DNA of 64,000 nucleotides from Pseudisothecium myosuroides (GCA_951799445.1 OX637290.1:2606501-2670500); one strand, 5' to 3'. Numbered from the stretch's first letter, positions 12,032 to 23,300 are shown. The notes: generated from the sequence alone by a model not told the origin. A program made the numbers and translations.

Positions 12032-13000
12032 TCAAGCACAAGCAGTAGCATTGACAGTGCCATCGATAAGTGCATAGGTTGGGCGAATACCTTCAACAGT
12101 ACGGGATCTAAGAACTTGACTTCCACATGTCAGGGTACAATATGAGCCTCCCTTTCCTGCACCACATCCACCACAGCTAAACACAATGAACGCAGGTATA
12201 GGCCTTCCAGCAGTAGTGAATTTCAGTGTAGCCATTTCCATGGTTGGAAAATCTCATATTTGAACAGAACGTGCCAGAACGTGCACTCTTCTAACTTTGG
12301 AAATTGTCAGCCGCCACCAAGTGGTAGACAACGATTTTCAATGTGAAAAACTCATCTTCATGCTTCGGGATTTGAGGCTCATTTTCATGCTTCCAACAAT
12401 TGAGGCTCATTTACTGCTATTTAAACTCCAGGCATCCAAGGCACACCTTCACTAAAAGAACGCAAAAAGAAGACTCTGAGCAAAATACAATGCGTACTAG
12501 AATAAACGAGTCCACTAGAAACACAAGAACAAAGGGACAGGGGAATTCTCACCACGAATCCCAGGGTCTTTGATGTCAATAGCACCCTCCACTACCACAC
12601 TCAACTTGCCGTGCGGCATTGTGATCAAATCCTCCAAAACCTTGACTGTCACCAAAGCTCACCGATCACACCAGCTGGTTCGGTACTGAAATTTTATCAA
12701 CTAACCTAAGTCACCCTTGCTGCACCTGCTCACCATTGAAGTAATCCGTATCATAAGTCTCATCCTTTTTCATAGCAGATCTTGATTAGGTCATCCTTTT
12801 TCTAGCTTCTTAACATTTGGGATTCCTAAACCCATTGAAAGCAGTCTGTGCTAGATTATCATAGCCACTTGCTGCAAAACCTCGGAGCAGCATGTGACTG
12901 AAATCATTGCTCATTTCTCTATTACCTTCCCAAGAAACAGAAAACCGTCAAGACCCACCTACAGTATTCTCTCAGAGACCACCCAACATTCGAAACCTCT
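12032..13000 (-). CDS. Possible small multi-exon gene, unrecognised
   Basis: Read on the minus strand, three protein-like stretches occur in order. About 12915-12810 opens with ATG and encodes 34 residues (MSNDFSHMLLRGF...). About 12650-12550 encodes VLEDLITMPHGKLSVVVEG and on to a GGT-GAG that could be a donor or read on to a stop. 12241-12032 is a 69-codon ATG-to-stop frame with the Cys/Gly-rich stretch CGGCGAGKGGSYCTLTC. A telo-box lies upstream at 13071-13085. I cannot fix the splice junctions or name a family; the pieces may not belong together. Confidence 0.25.
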
Positions 13001-13070
13001 ATCGAACGAATCAATCAAGCTTCGAAACAGACAAGCCAAACCTTACCTTACCTTACAGTGTCGGTACGCC

Positions 13071-13085
13071 TAGGGTTTAGGGTTT
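13071..13085 (-). promoter_or_regulatory. Telo-box (AAACCCT repeat)
   Basis: On the minus strand two consecutive AAACCCTA units are present (plus strand tagggtttagggttt). Such interstitial telomere motifs are common in 5' regions of plant growth- and translation-related genes. Its position fits a promoter or 5' UTR for the weak minus-strand gene candidate at 12032-13000. Confidence 0.5.
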
Positions 13086-13650
13086 GGGGTGGTAAACTTC
13101 AAGAAAAATCGAAATCGGTCACGATGGGCAAATTCTGATTCACAACTGCAACTTCTCAAAAGCAAGAACTTGTCTCAGTGAATGCTCACAAGCAACGAAA
13201 TTATCTTTCTGATGCGCCAGAAAATTGAACACACGCAACTACAGGTGTGGGTGATTTTACACTTGAGGCGAGGAATTGAATTCGCGAGCTGATGAGAACG
13301 CCCATCGACAACAGGAACTAATTAGCTAAACAACAACAAAAACGATAACGATAACGAAAACAGAAACATCTACGGAGACATGAAAACATGAGAAGTACTT
13401 GAGCTTGGCTGGGTTTCCGACAATGGGGCCCTGAATTCTGTAAGTCGGCACGTTTCCTTAAAAAACATTAGAATTTTTTTTTAAAAATTTGAAAACAAGA
13501 CTCGTGACTCATTGCGTAAGTCGGCAGGATTTTGGACTTTGGAGGACGGAATCTGGACTGGCACTGGAAAAGTCAACTCCGTGAGAAGCGGCAAATCTGG
13601 TTTCAACGGTATTTAATTGTTGTGTCGGTAAAAAACGGCCTTCAGTTCAA

Positions 13651-13705
13651 AGAGCGGATTTGCATGGAAATTGTCCTTGCCTTTCAAAAAAAAAGAGCGG
13701 ATTTG
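13651..13705 (+). mobile_element. Tiny poly(A) insertion with target-site duplication
   Basis: The 12-mer AGAGCGGATTTG occurs at 13651-13662 and 13694-13705. Between them lie 31 bp ending in nine A residues. This looks like an extremely 5'-truncated retroposon. Its 3' end (tggaaattgtccttgcctttc) is only loosely like the family at 10316, 35387, 36230 and 42581. Confidence 0.55.
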
Positions 13706-15386
13706 GCCTCCGAGAGTCATGGGGTGTTGCGAAGTTGGAATTTTACAGGGGGGTTTCTGAGAATTTTTGAACAAAGCTAGAGTGTCAATCGATGATATTG
13801 CTATGCAGTTGAATCTTGGATGAAATATCATTCAAAATGGATGAAAATGTTCATTTGGGTTGGGTGCAATTTTGGGTTCGTTTATTTTTAACCCTTAAAC
13901 AACATCTCTTGATGGACGCCCAATTCAAGGGAGAATCATAAATCTTGAAGTGAGGCTCTTCATATGTACTAGTGTGTTGTGTGCTGTTGTCACAATCAAA
14001 ATAAAAGTAAAAGTAATTTTTTAATTTTTTTAATTCATGAAAACTTTTAAATTTAATATTTCTTCTTTTGTGAGTCGGTATGCTACGAAACAAAGCTCGT
14101 GCACCCCTCCTTGCCGAGGACTTTCTAATAGTACTAAGAACACGATCAGGGGATACACGGTCTACAAGATCTAATTGTAATAAACAAAACAAATAACTTA
14201 ACTTAACCCCTAAAGGCCCAAGGCCTTTTTTCTGCCAAAAAACACTCAAAACTGCCATTTCTTTAGCAAAGAATTAAAAAAACTGAAAAACATTTCTTTA
14301 GCACATCTAACCGTAGGATCTTACACCTAACTAGTATGAGAATGTATGGAAAAAATTTCAGAATTTTTGACCACACAGATTGCAAGATATTTGCATTTAA
14401 AGTGGAAAAAAACCCAAGTTTTTCAGTACATTGCAGGACTAGATTTTTTGACTTTAAACATTTTTAACTTAAAATTTTTGCACTACAGTATTTTGAGATT
14501 TAAATCTTTATAGTGGAGAATTGAGTTGAGAATTTAGGGGAAAAAAAATTCAAAAAAACTTAATTATCACTCTTAAAACAATTGTTAAGTAGAAGTAGGT
14601 ACAAGATAGAAGGAAAATCTAAAATATTCATATATTTTAGATGGAATTAAAATGCACTAATCCCAATGGTGAGAATGTTCTAGCAAGTAAATTAACCCTT
14701 TAGTGGTTTTGCGTCCATTTTATGGACAATGGACAGAAGGGAACTGTCGTAGCTGTCAGGGAACAACAGCTTTTCATCCATCCTTTTTTCTACTGGTAGG
14801 TGCTACTGTTGTATACTTGGAAACGAGTGTTGAGCACCCAATTTTGGTGTGTGCAATTTTTGAAAAAATGAAAGGTGCACACATGTGTAGAAAACAAGAA
14901 ATTTTTACTTGCCCACTTTTGCCAGCTGTGCAGCAGCAAAATTTTTTGGACATCGACACTTTCCTACGGGCAGTGCCTGAGCGTACAATTTCATAACGTC
15001 ATCCTGCTGTAAAGAGCTCTTCTTTTTCATGCTACGTGTCGCTTGGAGATGAATTTGTCAAAACCCTGCAGAATGTTTGGAGGTATTTTCTGGGGTTTCT
15101 ACTGTACTGGAGTCACGGTCATCACTTCCTACTTGCTAGACTTGGTATTGCAAAAGTGAAAACATCATACTGCCGCCTCTATCTTCAATGCATAGAAGTG
15201 CAACTTCTAGAACTTACTAAGAAGTACTCTGTAAAAGGCAATGAAGGAAGTGTAAAGAATTATAGAATTGTAGGTGTACAGAGTAGACGGTTGCAAACAA
15301 AGCAATTCCAAGCCGCATTGTTCATTGAATGCTCTCTTTCTAAGTAGGGCATGCTAGTTTAGCACAGTACCTTCAGAGCTCCACGA

Positions 15387-15689
15387 TTGCAAACAATGTT
15401 TCCTGCAGTGAGTCCCTCACCTTGGGAGACACTCATACATGCACAGGATTTTTTGCAACTGAATAGTGCGTACAAGGCCGCCGTAAGCATTGATGAACTG
15501 CTAATTTTTATCCTTGGCAAGCACTCTTCCTTTTCACATAAGAGGGCATCTAATAGCAGCAGGTTGAAATTGCATCACCTATACGTGATGCAAATGCAAT
15601 TCACTGTTGGAGAGCTAGTGCAGGTCAACATTCACCAATGCTGTTCTTACTCACCTGTAGTTGTTGCCGTTCATATGCTTAGTGTGTAG
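15387..15689 (+). pseudogene. Fragment resembling the first catalytic block of piggyBac transposase
   Basis: A 100-codon open frame contains AVSIDELLIFILGKHS (Asp codon 15492-15494). This resembles the piggyBac block around the first catalytic Asp, which typically reads S-[IV]-D-E-x-M-x-x-F-K-G-R. The K-G-R core is degraded (here I-L-G-K). The frame ends without the second Asp block. It lies upstream of, and separated from, the other transposase pieces, which suggests decay or rearrangement. The call rests on motif resemblance only. Confidence 0.45.
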
Positions 15690-16152
15690 AGAGTGTATTG
15701 TGCTATGTGATTAGTCGCGTCCCATGAAGTCACGGCCTCAAGGATAGAGCGACGGCAGTTCTTCGCAGTAGTGACATGACTGTAGTTTCATATCCCTTCA
15801 TGGTGTTGTAGAATACTTGATCGCTCATATTTTTCAAGTCCTGGTCGCTCCTGCATATGTGTAATGGAAATATTAGCATCCACGTTGAAGTCCACATGCA
15901 TGAAAAGGAACGTCAATGTGTGCACATGGAGTATTTTTTTCCAATTCTACTAGTCACTGATCATTCACTGGTATTCTCTCTCATGGAAACATATATATTC
16001 ATAGTAACTAGGAAGGACTGTTATGGCTTGCTACTGTTTTTGTTAACTCCTGTGCACGTTCTCACTATGTGCGGTGATGTGTTTGATAGGAGATACAGCA
16101 TACATACACCTTACAATCCGTCGTGCAGTATTCTGAGAGATGAAACTGTCAT

Positions 16153-16533
16153 TTGATGGCCGTTTTTCTGCCGTCCACTGAACAGCAGCCATCGAGGTTG
16201 CCTTACATTCGAGAAACAATCAGACAGTGGACCAGCTCCATCGGCGCTACAGACGCACAAACCCGACAAATACTTGGACTGCTGGACAGACGTAACTTAC
16301 TTTGTAGAGCAGTGAAACGAGGCGTGAAGAAGAAAGACACCCCGCGAGGCCTTCAATTTCTTTTCAGACACCACTGCTCACGCATTCTTGGGTGGAGAGA
16401 GAGATTGCCCGAGGGACATTGGGACGGCTTCAACGACGAGGTAAATCACGCGCTACATGTTCTCCTTTGGCCGGAACTCTCTTCATCTCCCTGTCTTTGC
16501 CGTCTGTGCATCTGTACACCGTCGTCATCCTGA
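16153..16533 (+). CDS. Unrecognised ORF within the piggyBac element
   Basis: A 126-codon frame, rich in Arg and with a basic central part, with no family recognised. It overlaps in another frame the start of the next ORF. It may be an exon or a relic of the transposase N-terminal region, which is poorly conserved across piggyBac proteins. Coding status is uncertain. Confidence 0.25.
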   Translation: MMAVFLPSTEQQPSRLPYIRETIRQWTSSIGATDAQTRQILGLLDRRNLLCRAVKRGVKKKDTPRGLQFLFRHHCSRILGWRERLPEGHWDGFNDEVNHALHVLLWPELSSSPCLCRLCICTPSSS

Positions 16534-17420
16534 GATTTGTCTGGAACGGCACGTACGTCGCTATGACGGAGAAGAGCTCCACAGCAACTGCCGCCGCAGT
16601 ATGTGCACTGGCCTTGAAGGAGACGCCACTTTTACCAGGAGCTATGAAGGATCACATGACACAGACTTGCTCACACGACGGGCAACATGGCAGTAGGAAA
16701 CGAAAGGACATCACTGATAAAGTCTATGAGAAGGAAGAAATAAAGCGTGGGAAGCAGCTGCTCTCCACTGCAGGGTCACATCCAGTTACTGAGGATCCGC
16801 TTCCAACCGTAGCACATTCGAACTTGGGCGCCTGCGGTTGTTCCAGTCCCAAGCGCGCGTCAGCCACGAAGTCCATAATGACCTGGCGAGGGGATTTGTG
16901 GATCGTTGAAAGTTCTTTTGCAGAGAAAGCGCCCGTGGAGGTCACGAGTCCTATGCCTGTACAATTCCTCGCTTCAGCACTGAGGTCGCAAACATGTTTT
17001 TACACTGGAACGGAAGAGTCGGAATGGATTCTTGGACTTGTCATCCACTCCTACATTCTCAGTGGCCGGAAGGAGCTCATGTACGTCGTCCTCCTCGACG
17101 ATGGAACCGAGGCGCACCTCCAATCTGGCGAAGTTGACCGAATAACTATTGTCAAACAGTGTGAGTCCACTGAAATGTCACAGCTGCTCACGCAGGACTT
17201 CGACTTCATATTCGGAGGAGGACATCCATCTTCGCAGGAGGAGCTGGAGGGCAGTGATACATCATTCTCCAGCTTCTTCTCAACGTTGCTTCAATCTGCA
17301 AGCGACAGCGATTGCAGTGCGGAAAGCTGTATTAATGCTTTCCACTTATTATCCGCCGATTCCAGGAGAAGGAGAGTTATGGCCTACTGTGCCACGCCGT
17401 ATCGACGGTATTGTTACTGA
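16392..17420 (+). pseudogene. 342-codon ORF with a Tudor-like stretch, probable N-terminal part of the transposase
   Basis: The more convincing part starts near the ATG at 16563. It has a basic segment (SRKRKDITDK) that could be a nuclear localisation signal. Residues near the middle run ESEWILGLVIHSY, then LMYVVLLDDGTEAHL and SGEVDRI, which has the look of a small Tudor-like beta-barrel of the kind found in plant chromatin readers. An acidic, Ser-rich tail follows (SSQEELEGSD...SDSDC), as is usual for the N-terminal region of piggyBac transposases. It ends in another frame than the C-terminal block that follows. The Tudor reading is inference from pattern. Confidence 0.4.
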
Positions 17421-17874
17421 TTTGGACACCTCACCTGTCCACAGAGGCTACTCCAACTTCATGCGGGGAGTCGACGTAGCTGATCACTTGCGGGGCAGTT
17501 ATTCAAGTCAGACGAGAAGCCACAAGTGGTGGCATAAGATATTCTTCTATCTTATCGACACGTCAATTGTGAACAGTTATATTCTCAATAAGGTGGCCCT
17601 CGAACAGCTCGGAAAAGACCCAGTCTCGCACTTGCAGTTTCAGTTCCAACTTGCTGACGACCTTAGCCGACCTTGGGCGCAACAATGAGGAGCGGTGTCT
17701 CAATTTCGTCTATCCGTTCCTGGAGTTCACGGCCTCATTCGAACGAGTCGACGCAGGAAGTGCCGTTACTGCCGAAGCACTGTGAGGACGAACATGGTCT
17801 GTCCCCAATGCGGAGGGGTTTATCTTCACTCCGGTGACTGCTTTCAACGCAGTCACTACGTACTGCGCAGATGA
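17329..17874 (+). pseudogene. piggyBac transposase C-terminal domain (DDE_Tnp_1_7 end plus Cys finger), interrupted
   Basis: The frame reads VLMLSTYYPP, then YSNFMRGVDVADHL, SHKWWHKIFFYLIDTS and VNSYIL. This is the conserved piggyBac order LST ... YN-x-x-MGGVD-x-x-D ... KWW-x-x-x-FF-x-LLD ... VN. GVD supplies a conserved late Asp (codons near 17470). A TGA at 17686-17688 interrupts the frame, but the same frame continues to 17874 with CRYC, CPQC and H-x-x-x-CFxxxH, the C-terminal cysteine-rich finger typical of the family. The middle of the catalytic domain is missing upstream. Either the TGA is a disabling mutation or a very short intron spans it; I favour a pseudogene. Confidence 0.85.
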
Positions 17875-19351
17875 GAGCCACACCGAACTGCAGAGTACAT
17901 GACGATTTGGACGGATGTGTATCAGTCACTTGTGCAGTAGCATTTTCAGAAGTTTACAAATATTAGCGGCTGTAGTAAATACAAAGACTTGGATGGTTGT
18001 ACGTACATATTATTAGTATCGGAATGTTTGTCATAAGGAATGTGCGTTTGTCTTAGAGAGAACATGGACGCTCATTTTTTCCGTGTAGCACAGAATCCTT
18101 ATATATGTACAGACGAGAGTGCATTCTTTACGGATGTCCATCTCTCTACTTATCATGCAATAATATGTAAAAAAATTATGTACGTCGTTGTCTAATCTCA
18201 TGTATTCGATAAAGAATGTCATGCATGGGTCGTTCTAGTGAACGTGAGCTCATGAACTCCTTTGTAGCTGAATGTAAAGAGCCATTGTCGGTCAGTAAGA
18301 AACCATGAATTATTTCAAATTTTGAATGTCAAATACGTGCCAGTCCAGGAGACAGCAGCTAGTCCGGGATACACCCTAAGGTTTGCCCAAAAAATCCCGA
18401 GTATAACCCCCCCCCGCAAAAAAAAATTCATGAAATCGCAGCCAGAACGTGAACAGAGGCGAAACGGTGGCGCAGGCAGGGCCGACCCCCACGAGAGAGA
18501 CTGACCGTGGTCCCGGTCTTGAATAAATGCACGTTTATGACAATAGGAGTTGTACTTGGTGGAGGTCCAGGTTTGTCGCAGGAGTGTCGATTGTTTCCTT
18601 GAGGTTCAGCGCCCTTGTGTAGGATCAGTGGTCAGATGGGTAACCAGCAGCAGTTGCTATAAAAAGGTAACCTCGTCGTTTTGCACTAGCACATTGGAGT
18701 CCTTCAAGTTTTGTTCTTCTTAGTCAATGACAAGCTGACATTCCTGGAATGAAGTAATAATTCCATGTGCACCGCTGTACATCCCCAAGTGTGTTGTTAT
18801 TTCGGAGAGGTATGAGATCAGCAAAAGTGGCGTATTCGGAGGGGCAGCACTGAAAAAGACGAACGGGCATACGGGCAAGCCACTTTTTTGTAAAGTTACA
18901 GTCATCGCTCATCTTGCCAGGTCAGAAAAAAACAGGCGGACCAGCTCTTCTTTCAGCAGTCTCAGAAGATGCTCGACATTGCAAGATCAATTTTGACTTG
19001 CTGGTGCAATGAATCTGTGCTCTACTAGTTTCTTTCAATTGAAGACATCCTGCACTTGGACATGATTATTTTTCACAAATTTTGCCGATGCGTGAGGTCA
19101 GTCAAAGCTGGACTTGAATGAACAGGACAGGCCCTACCCGTGACGGTCAACGTCACGATCTTCATAGTCAAAGCACATAATCTCAATATCGGCAAACATT
19201 TTTTGAGTAATCTCTGTTGCAGGCGATTGAAGTGAACACCATACTGAAGATCCTACAGTTACTTTCTGTCTTCATTCATCCATATTGCAAGCACCGCAAC
19301 TGCAAGATTTCCATTTTTTTGTCTCCTTCCCTGTCTTCCGAAAGACTCGTG
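17875..19351. other. 3' part of the piggyBac element, no clear gene
   Basis: This stretch lies between the transposase finger and the right inverted repeat. Short frames occur on the minus strand (about 18912-18720, with two overlapping ORFs), but I recognise no domain. It may carry non-coding transposition sequences or a decayed second gene. Confidence 0.4.
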
Positions 19352-20046
19352 CCACTAAAGGGTTAAACCATGAAAAAAAAATTGAAAAATTGAAAAATTG
19401 CATTCAGAAATGAATCCTACAAGTTATTTTTTTCAAGAAGATGCTCTAACTGCTCGAAAAACAAGAATGTCCATAACTTTCTCATAACAAATCCAATGAA
19501 ATGAATCAGAGTTTTCTAGATAGACAAAAATATAATCTATGAGAAAAAAAATATTAAAAAAAAAATCAAATTTTTACAAATTTTTTTTTGCTGCCCAGGC
19601 TGCCCCTTGTCCCACGTTTTAAGCTTATTTGGTCATAACTTTTGTTCCCGAGCACTGATTGTGAAAAAAATTATATTCACATTGAGCTTATCAGTTTTTC
19701 TGTCTTCAAAAAAAGTTTCAAAAAATTACGACAAAAATTCAGCCCGAAGATACCTGCCCAAAATCCCATTTGTCCCCCGAAGGGACAATGGACCTTTAGG
19801 GGTTAAGGTAATAGATGGATAGATATGTAAATTTTGAACAAAGAATTGTCATATCATGAAATTTTGACACTCCAAATAGAGTTGTAAAGGGCTCAAGTAA
19901 GGTCAAGTTTGATAGTATACAACCAACCAATCACCTTTCGCCACTACAGTGGCGCATTAGATGGCAAGTTTGCTATAAATTCATCTTCTTTTGGAATTTG
20001 TTTCTTTCTCCTTCATTGTTTTGTAATTGGTGTCCCTCATGTTTTG

Positions 20047-20356
20047 TAAGGTAGAAGGTGCTAAAACTGACTAGGCTCAAAAAGTGTCTTTTAGTGCAAA
20101 GGTACATTTTGCCCTGTTCTTGAATATACTAGTAGTTTACATTTCTAGAGGTGGATGCTTTTAGTGACTATTGTGTTTCAACTTCAAAAAATCATAACTA
20201 ATTCTACAAAGGTCCAAAAATATGAAACAACTTGGAGTAGATGCCAATTTCAATTTTCTTTGTATGAAAATTTACAAAAAATATTTCAAGGAGTTTAGCT
20301 TCCTTAAAAGTACAATTAGCTCTTACCTGTAAGTTTCTTGGGACCTCCTATCTTTA
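20047..20356 (+). mobile_element. MITE-like repeat with TAAGGTAGGAGG-type inverted ends (copy 1)
   Basis: It begins TAAGGTAGAAGG and ends ACCTCCTATCTTTA. The interior words (gttagtgac-like, ttcaacttcaaaaa, cataactaattc, acaaaggtccaaaaa, atttcaaggagtttagcttcc) recur at 23301-23595 in reverse orientation and at 24587-24908. A divergent relative is seen at 35760-35960. No target duplication could be fixed. Confidence 0.65.
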
Positions 20357-21600
20357 GTTAGTGTATTGTTTCTTTAGCTCTTAATTTACTACCAACAGTG
20401 AATTGCAACTAGAAAGATCTTTCTACATAATTTCTAAAAAATCTAGCTATTGTATTAATCAATATGTGTTACTAAAAGAATAAGGCAATTATGTCACGTG
20501 CCGAAATGCACCACTTGATCAAATGGTCATAACAAGTAAATCTCCTAAATCAGTATGCACCTAATATTTGTGAACATCTACCCAAAAATTTAGATCCTTC
20601 ATAACTTTTGCTTATGGAATTCAAATGATGTATTGTAGTCAGGCTAATTTTTGAGGCCAATGTTTGGTAATGCAAATTCCTATTTGGAGTTGCAGCTTGC
20701 AAATTTAGGATGTTAAACTGTAGAATACTAGTCCAAATCGGTGCTTTTGGCTAACTGTAGTGGAAAAAGGGCTAGTGGATATGTAGTTGAGTTGAATTCC
20801 AAATGGGTAGTTCAATTGTGTTGGATTCTGATCGTTGTGAGTCAATTTGGTGGAGTTGAAGAGGTGCCTAGTGGGGTATTAGCCCTCTCTCCCAATTTGG
20901 ATTTTCACCCAGTGTTGAGTTGAGTCCACTGCAAGTCCAGCCCTAGGAAGGCTGAATTTCTTTTATGTATTTCTGGCAATTAATATAGTTCAATGGTTAA
21001 GTTGCTTAATTAGAGTATGTGAATGTATCTTTGTGATTTTATGTGTTATGCTTGAATGTGTTCAAAAGTGTGTTGCTTGGTTTTTGTCCAGTGTTGTATG
21101 CATGATAATCCAAATGGGAAATTGATGTAATTATGTACCTAATTGGCATGTTATTTAATTGTGAATCTAGTATTGGTTGTGTCGTTGTAGTCGGTTTAAT
21201 AGTTGAGTTTAATATGTGAGAAGATTGAATGCCTAATTGGTCTTATTAAATGGTGTGTTGGATTGAATTGGATTGAATCCGGAATCGGGTTGAAGACATG
21301 AGAGTGGTTTAGATTGAATCAAATTAAAATTAAAATTTATCTCCCTACTTAAATGTTTCCCTTGGATCGAACTTAATATACTATATGGGTAGTTACCTAA
21401 TTGGCAACCTAACCCTTGTCTACATGGATTTTTTGGTGCATTGAAATCTCATGTCATTTGCCAATCTAGAAAATCCAAAAATTTCAATAGTCTAATAATA
21501 GACATTGTTCACAATTGAACAAGTGCCAATTTTAGCTTGAAGTTTCTTCTTCCCCTTTTGTGAAATAATACAATTCAATTGTGGTCCCTTTGTATAATTT
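20357..21600. other. AT-rich intergenic DNA
   Basis: No gene, RNA or transposon end recognised. Only short frames are present. Confidence 0.4.
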
Positions 21601-21601
21601 T

Positions 21602-22079
21602 CACTACTAGGAAAATTGTGACTGAAATGTTAGAACATCAACACTTTTTTGTTTCTTCAAGCACTAAGTTGTAACTTGACTTAATCAACAAATTGTTGTA
21701 AAGACGCCGCCTACTTTATGTTGTTCTAGGCACTACAATTTTTTTTACCAAATCAATAGAAATTCAATAAGTTTTAAAAATAACAATTTGTACATTGTAT
21801 GCGTACATGCAAATTCAACCACAATGTTTGGGATGAAGGAAAGTGATTTGGAAGACCACGGTCTTGGATTCAAATCCCGGTGCCAACACCTCTATTGACG
21901 TGACAATTTGGCCCACCGCTAAGTAATGTGACAATTTTAATTTTTTTTAATTTCCTTTGTTCAAATAAATAGTTCCGGAACAACAAAATTCAATGTAATT
22001 TTGACTAAGATAACACAACTAGAACAACAAGCATAAACAACAATTTTCCATTGTTTTGGTCACAAATTTTCTAGTAGTG
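21602..22079. mobile_element. CACTA-like non-autonomous element, 478 bp
   Basis: The ends are CACTACTAGGAAAATTGTGAC and, inverted, CACTACTAGAAAATTTGTGAC: 19 of 21 positions match and both start with CACTA. The flanking 3-mers are ttt and tat, one mismatch from a perfect 3-bp duplication. There is no coding capacity, so it would depend on a transposase elsewhere. It abuts the foldback element at 22087. Confidence 0.65.
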
Positions 22080-22300
22080 TATGTACTAAGGTGGGAGGCC
22101 CATAAACCGACCGAGTTCTACATGCATCTCCTATCTAGGAATGAATGACATGTTCTTTGAAATATCTATTATTGTCCCTTTAAGCCTACCTAACTCATCA
22201 ATGACAACAATAGATATTTCAAACAACATGTCATTCATTCCTAGACAAGGGGATGCATTTAGAACCCAGTCGGTTTATGGACCTCCTACCTTAGTATGTA
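22080..22300. repeat. Long hairpin (foldback) with ~95-nt arms
   Basis: The left arm 22081-22176 pairs with the right arm 22203-22300 around a loop of about 25 nt. Matching words include ggtgggaggcccataaaccga / tcggtttatggacctccta, ctaggaatgaatgacatgtt / its complement, and tttgaaatatctattattgtc. The arms differ at roughly one base in ten. The outer ends (TAAGGTGGGAGG / CCTCCTACCTTA) match the MITE family at 20047 and 24587, so this is best seen as a foldback member of that family. A transcript would fold into a pre-miRNA-like structure. Confidence 0.8.
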
Positions 22301-23300
22301 GTGTACACTTCACATTTCAATGTATTCAGGATAGTTTTGAATTGTTTCTTAGTGATGGAGCAATGAAATTTTTCTACTCATAGAGACAATTAATTGGACA
22401 AACCAAACCATGCCTTTGACCTTAGAGACCATTCATGTCTCCAAATAAATACCTCGTACATTGTAATGGGTTAATTTTGTATTTCCTAATTTCACCTATC
22501 TAATTGGGGGTCTCCATGTCCACAAAAGAACTCAAAATTTTCATCTATGATAAATAATAAATTCTTAACATTTTTGCAAGCGGACAAGCATATAGTTTGG
22601 TTTTCCTTGCCTACACAGAGACCAAGTGGAGGGTTGACATTTTTCGTCTACAGTACTGCATTTTGCTGAACTTGCTCATCTCACACAGTTTTCTAACCAT
22701 AGCATGTATAAACGTCTGCTTTAGGAGTACAGTAATGAGGCACAAGATTAAACCAATAAATTCTAGTGTTTTTACAAGTGTCCAAGCATATATGTCATTA
22801 CTCCAAAAGAAGATCACTTTCTTGAGTATGAATTGTATGATGTGGTAATAAAAACAAAAACATGTGACCCCTAATTGAGTTTCCAAGTCAAGAACTTCAT
22901 TAACTTAAATAGTGATCTTATGGGTTTTAATAACCACTCTGTAATCACTTGGAATTTTGCTATGAGGTTAACATTGAGATAATGATAACTTAAGGTAAGT
23001 TCACACTTGGTGTTAGGGTTGGTGTTATACAGATTAATTAATCTAGGCCGCACTATTGTTACCAGGACAAGAGTTGTTGTAAGTTATAATATGCAGGTGA
23101 GACACATCAATAGTCAGTGTACACTGTAAAGATTGGTACTGCAATGTAAATCTGTGTCAATTTTGCGAAGAGTCACATCAAACTCCCACAGGTAAGGATG
23201 CTGCTTTCAACCTTCACAAGTAGTGAAGCTTACAGGCACCAAGCTTGCGGCAGTTGAGTTCATGGGAGTTATCCTTCGGTACATTACATTCATATCATTC
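22301..23300. other. AT-rich intergenic DNA
   Basis: Short frames only; no supported gene or repeat boundary. Confidence 0.4.

Larger units (their letters stand above)
14692..19366 (+). mobile_element. piggyBac-type transposon, 4,667 bp, nested in a MITE
   Basis: Ends are TTAA (14692-14695) + CCCTTTAGTGG (14696-14706) and CCACTAAAGGG (19352-19362) + TTAA (19363-19366): an 11-bp perfect inverted terminal repeat with a 4-bp TTAA duplication. Sister MITEs read gcaagtaaactaaaccat at the matching place (reverse complement, e.g. near 27645-27662), so the empty site was gcaagtaaaTTAAaccat after one C-to-T change. The interior carries transposase pieces on the plus strand and is clearly GC-richer and unlike the surrounding MITE. 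The coding region is broken, so this copy is probably not autonomous. Confidence 0.9.
14203..19806. mobile_element. TTAA-flanked CCCCTAAAGG MITE copy, interrupted by a larger piggyBac element
   Basis: The left end is TTAA (14203-14206) followed by CCCCTAAAGGCCCAAGGCC. The right end is ggacctttagggg followed by TTAA (19803-19806). The two halves, 14207-14695 and 19367-19802, align in order with the uninterrupted sister copies at 27203 and 55224 (reverse orientation). Removing the inner element and one TTAA leaves about 925 bp, the size of the sisters (892-935 bp). No coding capacity is seen in the MITE part. TTAA duplication with CCC-starting ends is the hallmark of the piggyBac superfamily. 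Confidence 0.9.

Noticed and set aside
18720..18912. Overlapping minus-strand ORFs in the 3' part of the piggyBac element, considered as a second element gene
   Set aside because: About 60 codons each, no recognisable motif and no start or splice context; not enough to call a gene.
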